Assembly (NCBI GenBank): GCA_018816345.1 | Contig: JAHIWG010000143.1 | Location: forward strand, 1-64,000 | Direction of reading: 5' to 3' | From: Spirochaetota bacterium | GTDB taxonomy: Bacteria; Spirochaetota; Spirochaetia; Treponematales; UBA12059 | DNA: 64,000 bases | Shown here: one piece after another, positions 1-8,303 of the stretch | Numbering within the stretch: the first letter of the stretch is position 1 | How the letters are laid out: each line of letters starts with the position of its first letter | The notes under the pieces: model-generated | Told to the model about the DNA's origin: nothing | Databases searched by the model: none | The model's input: only the letters and a program-made list of their open reading frames with translations | Program-made: the position numbers and the translations under genes

Positions 1-1
1 G

Positions 2-985
2 GCCGGTCCAGCGGCGGCGGCCTCTCCTTCCGCCGCCAACTGGTTCGCGGCCGCGCCCGCCGCGCCGAAGGACGGCGCCAAGCCGGCCATAGCCCCGTCC
101 AAGGGCAACGATACCCGCGAGAAGTTCCGCGCGATGCTCCGCGACGGCCTCCTCGAGGACAAGGAAGTCGAGGTCCAGGTCTCCGCCCAGGCGGCCCCGA
201 GCGTGGAGATGTTCGCGGGGCAGCAGATGGAGGACCTAGAGTCCGCCTTCTCCGGCATCGCGAGCATCTTCGGGGGCAAGAAGAAGAAGAAGGTCGTGTC
301 CATCAAGGACGCCAGGCGCATAATCCTCGAGGAGGAGTCAGAGCGCCTGGTCGACAAGGACCGGGCCTCCGCGGAAGCCCGGGAGCGCGTCGAGCAGTCC
401 GGCATCGTGTTCATAGACGAGATAGACAAGATAGCGACGCGCGAGGGCCGCTCCGGCGGCATGGACGTGTCGCGCGAGGGCGTGCAGCGGGATATCCTGC
501 CCATCGTGGAAGGCTCCAAGGTCAATACGAAGTACGGCGTCGTCGATACGACGCACGTGCTTTTCATAGCGGCCGGGGCCTTCAACGTCAGCAAGCCTTC
601 CGACCTGATCCCGGAGCTCCAGGGCCGCTTCCCCATACGCGTAGAGCTCGAGGCCCTGTCGGCGTCGGATTTCGTGCGCATTCTCACGGAGCCCGAGAAC
701 GCCCTCGTCACTCAATACTGCCAGCTGCTCAGCACCGAAGGAGTCGAGCTGGTCTTCGAGTCGGCCGCCGTGGAGCGGCTCGCGTCGATCGCCGAGAAGG
801 CCAACTCCAGGACCGAGAACATAGGCGCGAGGCGCCTCCATACCATCATGGAGCGCCTGCTCGAGGACGTCTCCTTCGACGCGCCGGAGATGTCGGGCCA
901 GAGGGTCGATATCACGCCCGATTTCGTCGAGGGCCGCTTCAAGGGCATATTCGAGTCCGAGGACCTCGCCAAGTTCATTCTATAG
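2..985 (+). CDS. hslU: ATP-dependent protease ATPase subunit HslU (5' truncated by window)
   Basis: AAA+ unfoldase of the HslVU (ClpYQ) protease, which unfolds cytoplasmic proteins and feeds them to HslV. The frame is open from the window edge, so the N-terminal part with Walker A lies upstream. Visible parts are the end of the I-domain (NDTREKFR, then LEDKEVEVQV), Walker B (IVFIDEID), the SREGVQRD segment, the KPSDLIPELQGRFPIRVEL region, the sensor-2 motif GARRLHT and the C-terminal FIL that docks into HslV. The I-domain has an Ala/Pro-rich stretch before NDTREKF. hslU immediately upstream of flgB is also the Borrelia arrangement. Identification is firm. Confidence 0.97.
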   Translation, partial: AGPAAAASPSAANWFAAAPAAPKDGAKPAIAPSKGNDTREKFRAMLRDGLLEDKEVEVQVSAQAAPSVEMFAGQQMEDLESAFSGIASIFGGKKKKKVVSIKDARRIILEEESERLVDKDRASAEARERVEQSGIVFIDEIDKIATREGRSGGMDVSREGVQRDILPIVEGSKVNTKYGVVDTTHVLFIAAGAFNVSKPSDLIPELQGRFPIRVELEALSASDFVRILTEPENALVTQYCQLLSTEGVELVFESAAVERLASIAEKANSRTENIGARRLHTIMERLLEDVSFDAPEMSGQRVDITPDFVEGRFKGIFESEDLAKFIL

Positions 986-987
986 GG

Positions 988-1107
988 AATTCTAACGCAG
1001 AGACGCCGGGAAGATGAGAAGGAGGATGTTTGATGATGAATACGGGGCATGAAATAGCGTTCGCGTCCTATGCGCTACCTCGTCTTCTCTATGTCTCCGT
1101 GCAAATA
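988..1107. repeat. Palindromic intergenic repeat, copy 1
   Basis: Two imperfect inverted arms bound a stretch of about 45 nt. The left arm is about 994-1027 (core CGCAGAGACGCCGGGAAGA) and the right arm about 1075-1106, which read on the minus strand gives GCACGGAGACATAGAGAAGA. The arms resemble those of a second copy after flgB. The core recalls the widespread CACAGAGACACAGAGA-type intergenic repeats of bacteria. There is no coding potential, and the right arm ends just upstream of the putative flgB promoter. Confidence 0.65.
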
Positions 1108-1118
1108 AAAAAAACGTA

Positions 1119-1146
1119 TAACAGCCCTGTCAGTATAGGCCGATAA
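1119..1146 (+). promoter_or_regulatory. Putative sigma-28 promoter of the flagellar cluster
   Basis: A perfect sigma-28 -10 element, GCCGATAA, lies at 1139-1146. A partial -35 (TAAC, consensus TAAA) lies 16 nt upstream at 1119-1122. Transcription would begin near 1153, giving a short leader before the flgB Shine-Dalgarno at 1184-1189. A weaker sigma-70 -10 candidate (TATAAC, 1117-1122) without a good -35 overlaps it. A FliA-type sigma factor is encoded at 25644-26432, so autoregulation is possible (inference). Confidence 0.5.
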
Positions 1147-1196
1147 GAAAAGGTGAGGGGCGCGCCGGGGAACGGCGGCCCTTGGGAGGTGGATCG

Positions 1197-1616
1197 ATGC
1201 TCGAGGGAACGACCTTCGGTAAGACTGTAGAGCTCTTGCAGCGTAGCATGGACGTCTCCGTGATGCGCTACGGGGTCATCGCAAATAACGTCGCCAACGC
1301 CGACGTGCCCAACTTCAAGCGATCGGAGATCAACTTCGAGGCGTCGCTCAAGCGCGCCCTCGATACGGAGAAGAGCGAGCCCCGGCTCCAGCTCGCTACG
1401 AGCGAGGAGGGGCATATCGCGTCGTGGAAGCGGAGCGATTGGCGGGACGTGAGCCCCAGGCGCGTGCTCGATTACCTCTCGACCTCCAAGAACAACGGCA
1501 ATAACGTCGACGCGGAGCAGGAATTCATGGACTCGATGCAGAACCAGCTACGCTATACGCTGATGACGCAGGCGATGGCCTTCGAGTTCAACCAGGTCAA
1601 CCAGGTCCTTAAATAA
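1197..1616 (+). CDS. flgB: Flagellar basal-body rod protein FlgB
   Basis: Proximal rod subunit of the flagellar basal body, 139 residues, of usual family length. The N-terminus carries the rod-protein pattern (VIANNVANADVPNFKR, about residues 22-37) shared by FlgB, FlgC and FlgE, and the C-terminus is the matching coiled-coil helix (QNQLRYTLMTQAMAFEFNQ). The ATG at 1197 is chosen because GGGAGG sits 7 nt upstream; a TTG at 1182 would overlap that ribosome site. First gene of the flagellar run, flanked on both sides by copies of the same palindromic repeat. Confidence 0.96.
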   Translation: MLEGTTFGKTVELLQRSMDVSVMRYGVIANNVANADVPNFKRSEINFEASLKRALDTEKSEPRLQLATSEEGHIASWKRSDWRDVSPRRVLDYLSTSKNNGNNVDAEQEFMDSMQNQLRYTLMTQAMAFEFNQVNQVLK

Positions 1617-1625
1617 TATAAGGAT

Positions 1626-1775
1626 TTCCTCGCACAGAGACACGGAGAAGATGAGGTAGGATGAAGATGGAACTGGAAACCAATAACAGTGGGATGGGAG
1701 ACCGGATGAGACGTGTTTTCTATCTATTTACCGGTTTCTCTTCTCGTCCTCTCTGCGGCTCTGTGTTTAATTCCT
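1626..1775. repeat. Palindromic intergenic repeat, copy 2
   Basis: Same family as the copy at 988-1107. The left arm is about 1631-1660 (core CACAGAGACACGGAGAAGA). The right arm is about 1735-1770 and reads CACAGAGCCGCAGAGAGGA on the minus strand. The central part is longer (about 75 nt) and not obviously related to copy 1. It fills most of the flgB-flgC gap and ends just before the flgC ribosome site, so it must be transcribed with the operon and could fold as a long imperfect hairpin. Confidence 0.65.
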
Positions 1776-1791
1776 CTAAGGAGGTAGCGTA

Positions 1792-2250
1792 ATGGGAATG
1801 TTCACGAGCATCAACATAGCGGCGACGGGGATGACGGCGGAGAGGCTCCGCCAGGACGTCATCGCCGATAATATCGCCAACCAGTCGACGACCCGCACGC
1901 CCGAGGGCGGCGCCTTCCGCCGTAGCCGGGTCGTGCTCCGTCCCGTGACCGAGACTCCGTACTTCCGCCTTCCGTTCCTTCCCGACCAGTGGGACGGCGG
2001 CGCCGGGAACGGCGTGCGGGTATCTGAGATACAGAAGGACACGGCCTCCGAGACCCGGCTCGTCTACGACCCGACCCATCCCGACGCCATCAAGAACGGG
2101 CCTCGGGCCGGCTACGTCGAGTACCCTAACGTCAACGTCGTCACGGAGATGGTGGACCTGATCTCGGCGTCGCGGGCCTACGAGGCCAACGCGGCGATAG
2201 CCAACGGCGCCAAGGCCATGTTCATGAAGGCCCTCGAGATAGGCAGGTAG
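1792..2250 (+). CDS. flgC: Flagellar basal-body rod protein FlgC
   Basis: Proximal rod subunit that polymerises with FlgB, FlgF and FlgG. 152 residues, slightly longer than the enteric protein (about 134). The N-terminal rod signature (MTAERLRQDVIADNIANQST) and the C-terminal helix (NVNVVTEMVDLISASRAYE) are clear. The ATG is preceded by TAAGGAGG with good spacing. fliE follows after 3 nt, so translation is probably coupled. Confidence 0.97.
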   Translation: MGMFTSINIAATGMTAERLRQDVIADNIANQSTTRTPEGGAFRRSRVVLRPVTETPYFRLPFLPDQWDGGAGNGVRVSEIQKDTASETRLVYDPTHPDAIKNGPRAGYVEYPNVNVVTEMVDLISASRAYEANAAIANGAKAMFMKALEIGR

Positions 2251-2253
2251 GCG

Positions 2254-2646
2254 ATGTCGACGCTATTCGGTATCCCTAACGTCGCGAGCGCGATAGGCGT
2301 CCAATCGGTAGCCGGCTCGATGACCGGCCAGGCGCCGGTAGGCGGGGATAGGCTCAGGCTGTCCCGCCTCGACCCGAGGCATTTCGCTACCGGGGGCGGG
2401 ACGCCCGCCCTCGGCCAGGAGCGGCCCGCGAGCTTCGAGGACGCGATGCTCAAGGCGATGGACGGCGTGAACGCGGCGCAGGCCGAAAGCTCCAACGCCA
2501 TGGAGGCGATGCTCACGGACCCCGATTCCGTGGACGCCCACGACGTGACCATAGCGATGGCCAAGGCCAACATGTCCTTGAACATCACCCGTACGGTGCT
2601 CGACCGAGTGGTCAGGGCATGGAAGGATATTATCAATACGAGATGA
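2254..2646 (+). CDS. fliE: Flagellar hook-basal body complex protein FliE
   Basis: Adapter between the MS ring (FliF) and the rod, assembled early through the export apparatus. 130 residues. The conserved C-terminal half is recognisable (SFEDAMLKAMDGVNAAQ, then DVTIAMAKANMSLNITRTVLD), while the N-terminal 60 residues are poorly conserved and Gly/Pro-rich. It starts 3 nt after flgC and is followed by a 50-nt gap carrying the fliF ribosome site. Confidence 0.95.
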   Translation: MSTLFGIPNVASAIGVQSVAGSMTGQAPVGGDRLRLSRLDPRHFATGGGTPALGQERPASFEDAMLKAMDGVNAAQAESSNAMEAMLTDPDSVDAHDVTIAMAKANMSLNITRTVLDRVVRAWKDIINTR

Positions 2647-2696
2647 CGTCTCGGCCCTGACGGTCCGGCGTCGTTCGTTCTTCTGGGAGGGGGAAC

Positions 2697-4403
2697 ATGA
2701 ACGAATGGCTTAAGAAGACTTTCGACAGGCTCAAGGCCCTCTGGGGCTCGTGGGGCCTCGTGCAGAAGCTCGTGCTCGCCGGCGTCGTCGTCGCCGCCAT
2801 CGCGGGCATCGTGGTGCTGGTATCGGTGTCGGGCGCCCCGACGCAGATACGCCTCATAAACACGCCTATCAAGAGCGACGACGAACTGCGCCTCATCACC
2901 ACCAGGCTCGACCAGGAGGGCGTTCCCTTCTCCATAGGCGAGGGCAACGTGCTCTACGTCAAGGACGAGGCCACGCGCTCGCGGGCCAACGCGATACTGA
3001 TCCGGGAGGACCTCATACCCAAGGGGACAGACCCCTGGGCCGTGTTCTCCATCGACCGGTTCACCGTGACCGACTTCGAGCGCAACGTAAACCTCCGCAA
3101 GGCGATAATCCAGGAGGTCACGAAGCATATCGAGTCCATAGCCGACGTCGACAAGGTTAACGTCGTCATAGAGATCCCGGCCGACAAGCTGTTCGCCGAG
3201 GACCAGAAGCCGGTCACCGCGAGCATCATCCTCTACCCGAAGCCCGGTTCCGACATCTCGACGAACCGCAAGAAGCTCGAGGGCATACAGAAGATCATCC
3301 GCTTCGCGGTATCCGGCCTGACCGACGAGAATATTGTCATCACCGACCAGAACGGCCTCGTGCTCAACGATTTCGCCGGCCTCGAGGACTTCGACCGCAT
3401 AGAGCGCACCAAGCGCGAGCAGCAGCTCGTCCAGCGGCAGGAGGCCTATTACCGCGCCGCCGTGCTCAAGGCCCTCCAGCAGATATACACCCCCGAGCGC
3501 GTGCGCGACCTCAACATCAAGATAGACATGGACATGAGCAAGAAGAGCGTGTCCACCGAGGAGCACTTCCCGTTCACGCTCAAGCCCGATAACCCGGTGA
3601 CTCCGTACGACGACTCGGTGATACAGCCGTCGGTGACGCTCTCGACCGAGAAGACGAGCTACGAGTACCAGGGCACGGGGTTCAACCCCGAGGGGCCCGC
3701 GGGCATGGAAGGCCAGACGGCCCCGGCCTACAAGGACCTCCAGAACATGGTGGGCAAGGCCACCCAGACGCACGAGATCCAGAACGAGGCGCTCAACAAG
3801 CGCCAGAGCGTCGAGGAACGGTCCCCGACGATCGACCGCATGACCGTATCGGTAAATATCGACGGAGTGTGGAAGTGGAAGTATAATGACAAGGGCCTCC
3901 CCGTAGTGAGGGCGGAGGGCGGCATAGAGCGGGAGTACGTCCCCGTAGAGCAGGCCGACCTCGATTCCGCGGCGGCGCTCGTCCGCGACGCGATAGGCTA
4001 CGATAGGGCGCGCGGCGACTCGGTCACCGTCCGCAATATCCAGTTCGATAGGAGCGCCCAGTTCAGGCTGGAGGACGAAGCCTTCCTGAGGCGGCAGCAG
4101 ACTAACAGGATAGTGCTGTACTCGCTCATTGGAGTGGCCTTCCTGCTCGTCGCGTTCATAGTGTTCAGGCTCGCCTCGAGGGAGCTGGAGCGCCGACGGA
4201 GGATCTCGGAGGAGAAGCGGGCCCTGGAGCAGCAGATGCTCAGGGAGAACGCGATACGGCAGGCGGAAGAGCAGAACATCGAGGTGTCTATGTCCGTGGA
4301 GGAGCGCAAGCGGCTGGATCTCCAGGAGCACGCCATAAACATGGCCAAGGAGCACCCCGAGGACGTAGCCCAGCTCATCCGGACCTGGCTCAGGGAGGAG
4401 TGA
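2697..4403 (+). CDS. fliF: Flagellar MS-ring protein FliF
   Basis: Inner-membrane ring that nucleates basal-body assembly and carries the FliG rotor ring. 568 residues. The first membrane segment is at about residues 24-45, the periplasmic ring-building domains follow (for example LDQEGVPFSIGEGNVLYV), and the second membrane segment is at about 472-492. A charged cytoplasmic tail ends in the FliG-binding helix (EHPEDVAQLIRTWLREE). GGGAGGGGG sits just upstream of the ATG. fliG begins 3 nt after the stop. Confidence 0.97.
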   Translation: MNEWLKKTFDRLKALWGSWGLVQKLVLAGVVVAAIAGIVVLVSVSGAPTQIRLINTPIKSDDELRLITTRLDQEGVPFSIGEGNVLYVKDEATRSRANAILIREDLIPKGTDPWAVFSIDRFTVTDFERNVNLRKAIIQEVTKHIESIADVDKVNVVIEIPADKLFAEDQKPVTASIILYPKPGSDISTNRKKLEGIQKIIRFAVSGLTDENIVITDQNGLVLNDFAGLEDFDRIERTKREQQLVQRQEAYYRAAVLKALQQIYTPERVRDLNIKIDMDMSKKSVSTEEHFPFTLKPDNPVTPYDDSVIQPSVTLSTEKTSYEYQGTGFNPEGPAGMEGQTAPAYKDLQNMVGKATQTHEIQNEALNKRQSVEERSPTIDRMTVSVNIDGVWKWKYNDKGLPVVRAEGGIEREYVPVEQADLDSAAALVRDAIGYDRARGDSVTVRNIQFDRSAQFRLEDEAFLRRQQTNRIVLYSLIGVAFLLVAFIVFRLASRELERRRRISEEKRALEQQMLRENAIRQAEEQNIEVSMSVEERKRLDLQEHAINMAKEHPEDVAQLIRTWLREE

Positions 4404-4406
4404 TCG

Positions 4407-5486
4407 ATGCCTCAAGCCGCACCCGCGAAGGGAAAGCAGGCCGGAGCGGGGCCCTCGGGCTCGCAGGGCAAGAAGCCTAAGAGCGCCAAGGACCTTAACG
4501 GCCGGCAGAAAGCCGCCATCTTCCTCATAACCCTCGGGAGCGAGATATCCTCCGAGATATTCAAGCACCTGAGAGAGGACGAGATAGAGACGCTGACCTT
4601 CGAGATAGCGCGGCTCGAGAACGTGGAGCCCGAGCTCAAGGACGCCATCCTGATGGAGTTCCAGGAGCTGATGATGGCCAGCGAGTTCATCAGCTCGGGC
4701 GGCATCGACTACGCCCGCGAGCTCCTGGAGAAGGCCCTCGGGTCCCAGAAGGCGATAGACGTCATCAACCGCCTGACCAGTTCCCTCCAGGTCAGGCCCT
4801 TCGACTTCATTCGCCGTACCGACCCGGCCAACCTCCTCAACTTCATACAGACCGAGCACCCTCAGACCATAGCGCTCATACTGGCGTACCTGGAGCCCAA
4901 CAAGGCCAGCTACATCCTGACGAAGCTGCCTAAGGAGCATCAGTCGGACGTCGCCAAGCGCATCGCGACCATGGACCGCACCTCGCCCGAGGTGCTACGC
5001 GAGGTCGAGCGGGTGCTCGAGAAGAAGCTGTCCACGCTGTCCAGCGAGGACTACACGGCCGCGGGAGGCGTCGACGCCATCGTCGAGATACTCAACCTCG
5101 CTGACCGCACGACGGAGAAGGGCATCCTCGAGGCGCTCGAGGAGGAGAATCCCGAGCTGGCCGAGGAGATCAAGAAGAAGATGTTCGTGTTCGAGGACAT
5201 CGTCATGCTGGACAACCGCTCCATCCAGAAGGTCATCCGCGAGGTCGATACGCAGGACCTCACCCGGGCCCTCAAGGGCGTGGATACGGAGGTCCAGGAG
5301 AAGGTGTTCCAGAACGTGTCCAAGCGCGCCGCGCAGGCGCTCAAGGAGGACATGGAGTATATGGGGCCGGTCCGCATCAAGGACGTCGAGGAAGCCCAGC
5401 AGAAGATAGTCGCGGTAATCCGCCACCTCGAGGACACGGGCGAGATAATAATCGCCCGCGGCGAGGACGACCAGCTCATTCAGTAA
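4407..5486 (+). CDS. fliG: Flagellar motor switch protein FliG
   Basis: Rotor protein that transmits torque from MotA and reverses direction with FliM and FliY. 359 residues, with an extra N-terminal Ala/Gly/Lys-rich stretch (residues 1-30) before the usual NGRQKAAIFLITLG start of the FliF-binding domain. The middle-domain EHPQTIALILAYL motif and the C-terminal charged torque helix (RAAQALKEDMEYMGPVRIKDVEEAQ) are present. Spirochaetes often have a second fliG elsewhere; this operon copy corresponds by position to the one required for rotation. Confidence 0.97.
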   Translation: MPQAAPAKGKQAGAGPSGSQGKKPKSAKDLNGRQKAAIFLITLGSEISSEIFKHLREDEIETLTFEIARLENVEPELKDAILMEFQELMMASEFISSGGIDYARELLEKALGSQKAIDVINRLTSSLQVRPFDFIRRTDPANLLNFIQTEHPQTIALILAYLEPNKASYILTKLPKEHQSDVAKRIATMDRTSPEVLREVERVLEKKLSTLSSEDYTAAGGVDAIVEILNLADRTTEKGILEALEEENPELAEEIKKKMFVFEDIVMLDNRSIQKVIREVDTQDLTRALKGVDTEVQEKVFQNVSKRAAQALKEDMEYMGPVRIKDVEEAQQKIVAVIRHLEDTGEIIIARGEDDQLIQ

Positions 5487-5495
5487 AGGTAGCGT

Positions 5496-6413
5496 ATGGC
5501 CAAGACCGTATTCAGGCCCCAGGAGACAGTTCGCCTCGCAAGCGCCTTCGTGCTCAGCACGCCGGGGGGCGAGGCCGTAGTCGAGGAGCTCGAGGACGCC
5601 GCGCCCACCATGGAGTACGAGGGCCCGACCGCCGACGACCTCCGCCGCGAGGCCGAGCTCTATAAGCAGAACTGGGAGCGCGAGAAGGAGGCCATGATAG
5701 CCGCCGCCCGCGCGGAGGCCCAGGACATCGTCGCCAAGGCGGAGGCCGCGGCCTTCGAGGAAGTGAAGCGCAAGAACGACCAGGCGCTCAAGATACGGCG
5801 CGAGGCCGAGTCCGCCGCCGAGAAGGCCCTGCGCGAGGCCGAGGCCAAGATCCAGGCCTTCGAGGCCCAGGCGAAGGCCAGGGTCGACGAGGTGACCAAG
5901 GAGGCCCACAAGGAGGGCTTCGACCAGGGGCGGGAGGAGGGCTTCAAGGAAGGCAAGCTCGAGGTCGAGCGGCTCGTGGACAGGCTCCACGTGATACTCG
6001 ACCGAGCGATGGACAAGCGCGCCGAGATACTCGAGCAGACCGAGGCCCAGGTGGTGGAGCTCGTGCTCCTCATCGCCCGCAAGGTCGTCAAGACGATATC
6101 CGAGAACCAGAAGAACGTCGTGCTGTCCAATATCGCCCAGGCCCTGCGTAAGCTCAAGACGAGGAGCGACGTGATCGTGCGCGTCAACATCGCCGACCTG
6201 CAGCTGACCACGGAGCACGCCAAGGATTTCATAGAGGCCGCGGAGAACGCCAAGAAGCTCGCGATAGTGGAGGATTCCGGCGTAGACAGGGGCGGATGCA
6301 TAATCGAGACGGATTTCGGCGAGATAGACGCGCGCATCCAGAGCCAGCTCCACGAGCTCGAGGAGAAGATCCTCGACATCTCGCCCATAAAGGCGCGGGG
6401 AAAGGCGCAGTAG
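5496..6413 (+). CDS. fliH: Flagellar export stator protein FliH
   Basis: Peripheral stalk and regulator of the FliI ATPase in the export apparatus. 305 residues, longer than enteric FliH. An N-terminal spirochaete-type segment (MAKTVFRPQETVRLASAFVL) precedes a long Ala/Glu/Lys-rich coiled coil (about residues 50-150) with Gly-spaced helices (EGFDQGREEGFKEGKLE). The C-terminal FliI-binding domain follows (KVVKTISENQKNVVLSNIAQ). It lies between fliG and fliI with gaps of 9 and 4 nt. Confidence 0.93.
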   Translation: MAKTVFRPQETVRLASAFVLSTPGGEAVVEELEDAAPTMEYEGPTADDLRREAELYKQNWEREKEAMIAAARAEAQDIVAKAEAAAFEEVKRKNDQALKIRREAESAAEKALREAEAKIQAFEAQAKARVDEVTKEAHKEGFDQGREEGFKEGKLEVERLVDRLHVILDRAMDKRAEILEQTEAQVVELVLLIARKVVKTISENQKNVVLSNIAQALRKLKTRSDVIVRVNIADLQLTTEHAKDFIEAAENAKKLAIVEDSGVDRGGCIIETDFGEIDARIQSQLHELEEKILDISPIKARGKAQ

Positions 6414-6417
6414 GGCC

Positions 6418-7821
6418 GTGGACCTCATCGGTAAATACCTGGACGTCGTGGAGCGATCCGACCCCATCAAGTATACGGGCCGCGTCGTCAAGGTGCAGGG
6501 CCTCCTCGTGGAGAGCCACGGCCCGCAGGCGGTCGTGGGAGAGCTGTGCCAGATCCTGATCCCCAGGCTCGGCGCGGTGGCCTGGGCCGAGGTCGCCGGG
6601 CTCCGCGGCGAGACCGTGCAGCTGATGGCCTATTCCGGGCTGGACGGCATAGAGGTGGGCTGTACCGTCATAGCGACCGGCGAAATGCTCCGGGTGCCCG
6701 TCTCCGACAAGCTGCTCGGTAGGGTGCTCGACAGCATGGGCCGGCCTAGCGACGGCAAGGGGGACGTCGCGTCCCCCGACTACTATCCGGCCGTGGCGAC
6801 GCCTCCCGACGCCATGACGCGCAAGCGCATCAAGACGCGCATAAGCTCCGGCGTGCGCTCCCTCGACGGCCTCCTCCCGCTCGGGAGGGGCCAGCGCATA
6901 GGCATCTTCGCCGGGTCGGGCGTGGGCAAGTCTACCCTGCTAGGGATGATGGCGCGCAACACAAACGCCGACGTCAACGTGATCGCCCTCATCGGGGAGC
7001 GCGGCCGCGAGGTCCGCGAATTCATCGAGAACGACCTCGGCGAGGAGGGGCTCGCCCGCTCCGTGCTGATCGTCTCGACCTCCGACACGCCTCCTCTGGC
7101 CCGCCTCCGAGGCGCCTACGTCGCGACCGCCGTCGCGGAGTATTTCAGGGACCTCGGCCTGGACGTGCTGCTGCTCTTCGACTCGGTGACGCGCTTCGCG
7201 CGCGCCCAGCGCGAGATAGGCCTGGCCATCGGCGAGCCGCCCACGACGCGGGGCTATACGCCGAGCGTCTTCGATTCGCTGCCTAAGCTCCTCGAGCGCT
7301 CGGGCACGTCCAAGACGGGGTCGATTACCGGCGTCTATACGATACTCGTCGACGGGGACGACATGGACGAGCCTATCGCCGACACGGTGAGGGGTATCCT
7401 CGACGGCCACGTCGTGCTGACGCGTAAGCTCGCGGAACGCTATCACTATCCCGCGGTCGACGTACTCAAGTCAATCTCGAGGCTCTCCCAAGCCGTCACG
7501 GGGCCTATCACGCAGAAGGCCATGGGCATAGTGCGGCGGCTCATGGCTACGTACGAGGAATCCGAGGACATGATCAACATCGGCGCCTACGTCAAGGGAA
7601 CGAACCCCGGTATCGACGAGGCCATAGCCAAGCGCCAGGCCATCGAGGCCTTCCTCGTCCAGGCCGTCGACGAGAAGGCTCCCCTGGCCGATACCATGAG
7701 GCTCCTAGGCGAGATAGCCGGCTTGACCATCCCGCACGCCGAGCTCGCCGCGTTCGCGGAGCCCGAGCATAGGCCGGTACCGTCCAAGGCGGGCTCCGCC
7801 CAGGCGGAGGGCGGGGCATGA
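6418..7821 (+). CDS. fliI: Flagellum-specific ATPase FliI
   Basis: Hexameric export ATPase related to the F1 beta subunit. 467 residues with a GTG start 4 nt after fliH. Walker A is AGSGVGKS at residues 165-172, followed by LIGERGREVREF and Walker B (DVLLLFDSVTRFARAQREI). The catalytic region continues with GEPPTTRGYTPSVFDSLPKL. The C-terminus overlaps fliJ by 4 nt (ATGA), indicating translational coupling with its coiled-coil partner. Confidence 0.97.
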   Translation: MDLIGKYLDVVERSDPIKYTGRVVKVQGLLVESHGPQAVVGELCQILIPRLGAVAWAEVAGLRGETVQLMAYSGLDGIEVGCTVIATGEMLRVPVSDKLLGRVLDSMGRPSDGKGDVASPDYYPAVATPPDAMTRKRIKTRISSGVRSLDGLLPLGRGQRIGIFAGSGVGKSTLLGMMARNTNADVNVIALIGERGREVREFIENDLGEEGLARSVLIVSTSDTPPLARLRGAYVATAVAEYFRDLGLDVLLLFDSVTRFARAQREIGLAIGEPPTTRGYTPSVFDSLPKLLERSGTSKTGSITGVYTILVDGDDMDEPIADTVRGILDGHVVLTRKLAERYHYPAVDVLKSISRLSQAVTGPITQKAMGIVRRLMATYEESEDMINIGAYVKGTNPGIDEAIAKRQAIEAFLVQAVDEKAPLADTMRLLGEIAGLTIPHAELAAFAEPEHRPVPSKAGSAQAEGGA

Positions 7822-8303
7822 AGCGCTTCTCGTTCGGCCTGGAGAAGGTGCTCGAGCTGAGGGACTACGCTAAGCGGGTCGCGGAGGCCAGGCTGGCCGA
7901 GAAATCCGCGGCCTGCGAGCGTCTCGCCCTGTCGCTCGAGGCGAACGCCGGAGCCACGCTCGCGGCCTCGCGCGAGCGTTTCAGGCCCGGTACGGGAGCC
8001 GCCGACCATCGCGCGAGCGAGCTGTACGCGGTCCGACTCTCCCAGGAGCGCGATAGGCTGATGAAGGCGGCCGCCATGGCCGAGGCCCAGCGCGAGACCT
8101 CTAGGCTAGCGTACGTGGAGGCCAGCAAGTCGAGGGAAATCGTGTCGAAGCTCCGCGAGCGCGAGGAGGCGGCCTACTACAAGGCCGTCGGGCGCGAGGA
8201 GACGAAGAGCATGGACGACCTGGCGTCCGGCGCGCATTCTCGCGCCATGGGCGCCATCCACACAGAGAAGAACGTAGAGGGGTACCATGGCATCGTTCGG
8301 TAA
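7818..8303 (+). CDS. fliJ: Flagellar export chaperone-like protein FliJ
   Basis: Stalk of the export ATPase that links FliI to the FlhA gate. 161 residues, nearly all predicted coiled coil with Ala/Glu/Arg-rich heptads. The N-terminus (MKRFSFGLEKVLELRDY) matches the FliJ pattern. It overlaps fliI by 4 nt and flbB by 17 nt, so all three are probably translated together. Sequence conservation in this family is low, and the position between fliI and flbB supports the call (Borrelia order). Confidence 0.88.
   Translation: MKRFSFGLEKVLELRDYAKRVAEARLAEKSAACERLALSLEANAGATLAASRERFRPGTGAADHRASELYAVRLSQERDRLMKAAAMAEAQRETSRLAYVEASKSREIVSKLREREEAAYYKAVGREETKSMDDLASGAHSRAMGAIHTEKNVEGYHGIVR

Noticed and set aside
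1182-1196. TTG start for flgB giving five more residues
   Set aside because: It would overlap the GGGAGG ribosome site; the ATG at 1197 has correct spacing and gives the usual N-terminus.
988-1775. The flgB-flanking inverted repeats as ends of an insertion sequence or a CRISPR
   Set aside because: No transposase, no target-site duplication and only two pairs of arms with unrelated interiors; no regular spacers.
2178-4940. A 920-codon open frame on the minus strand opposite fliE, fliF and fliG
   Set aside because: It lies antisense to firmly identified genes, its product is dominated by Leu, Arg, Val and Asp in no family pattern, and long stop-free antisense frames are expected at this GC content.
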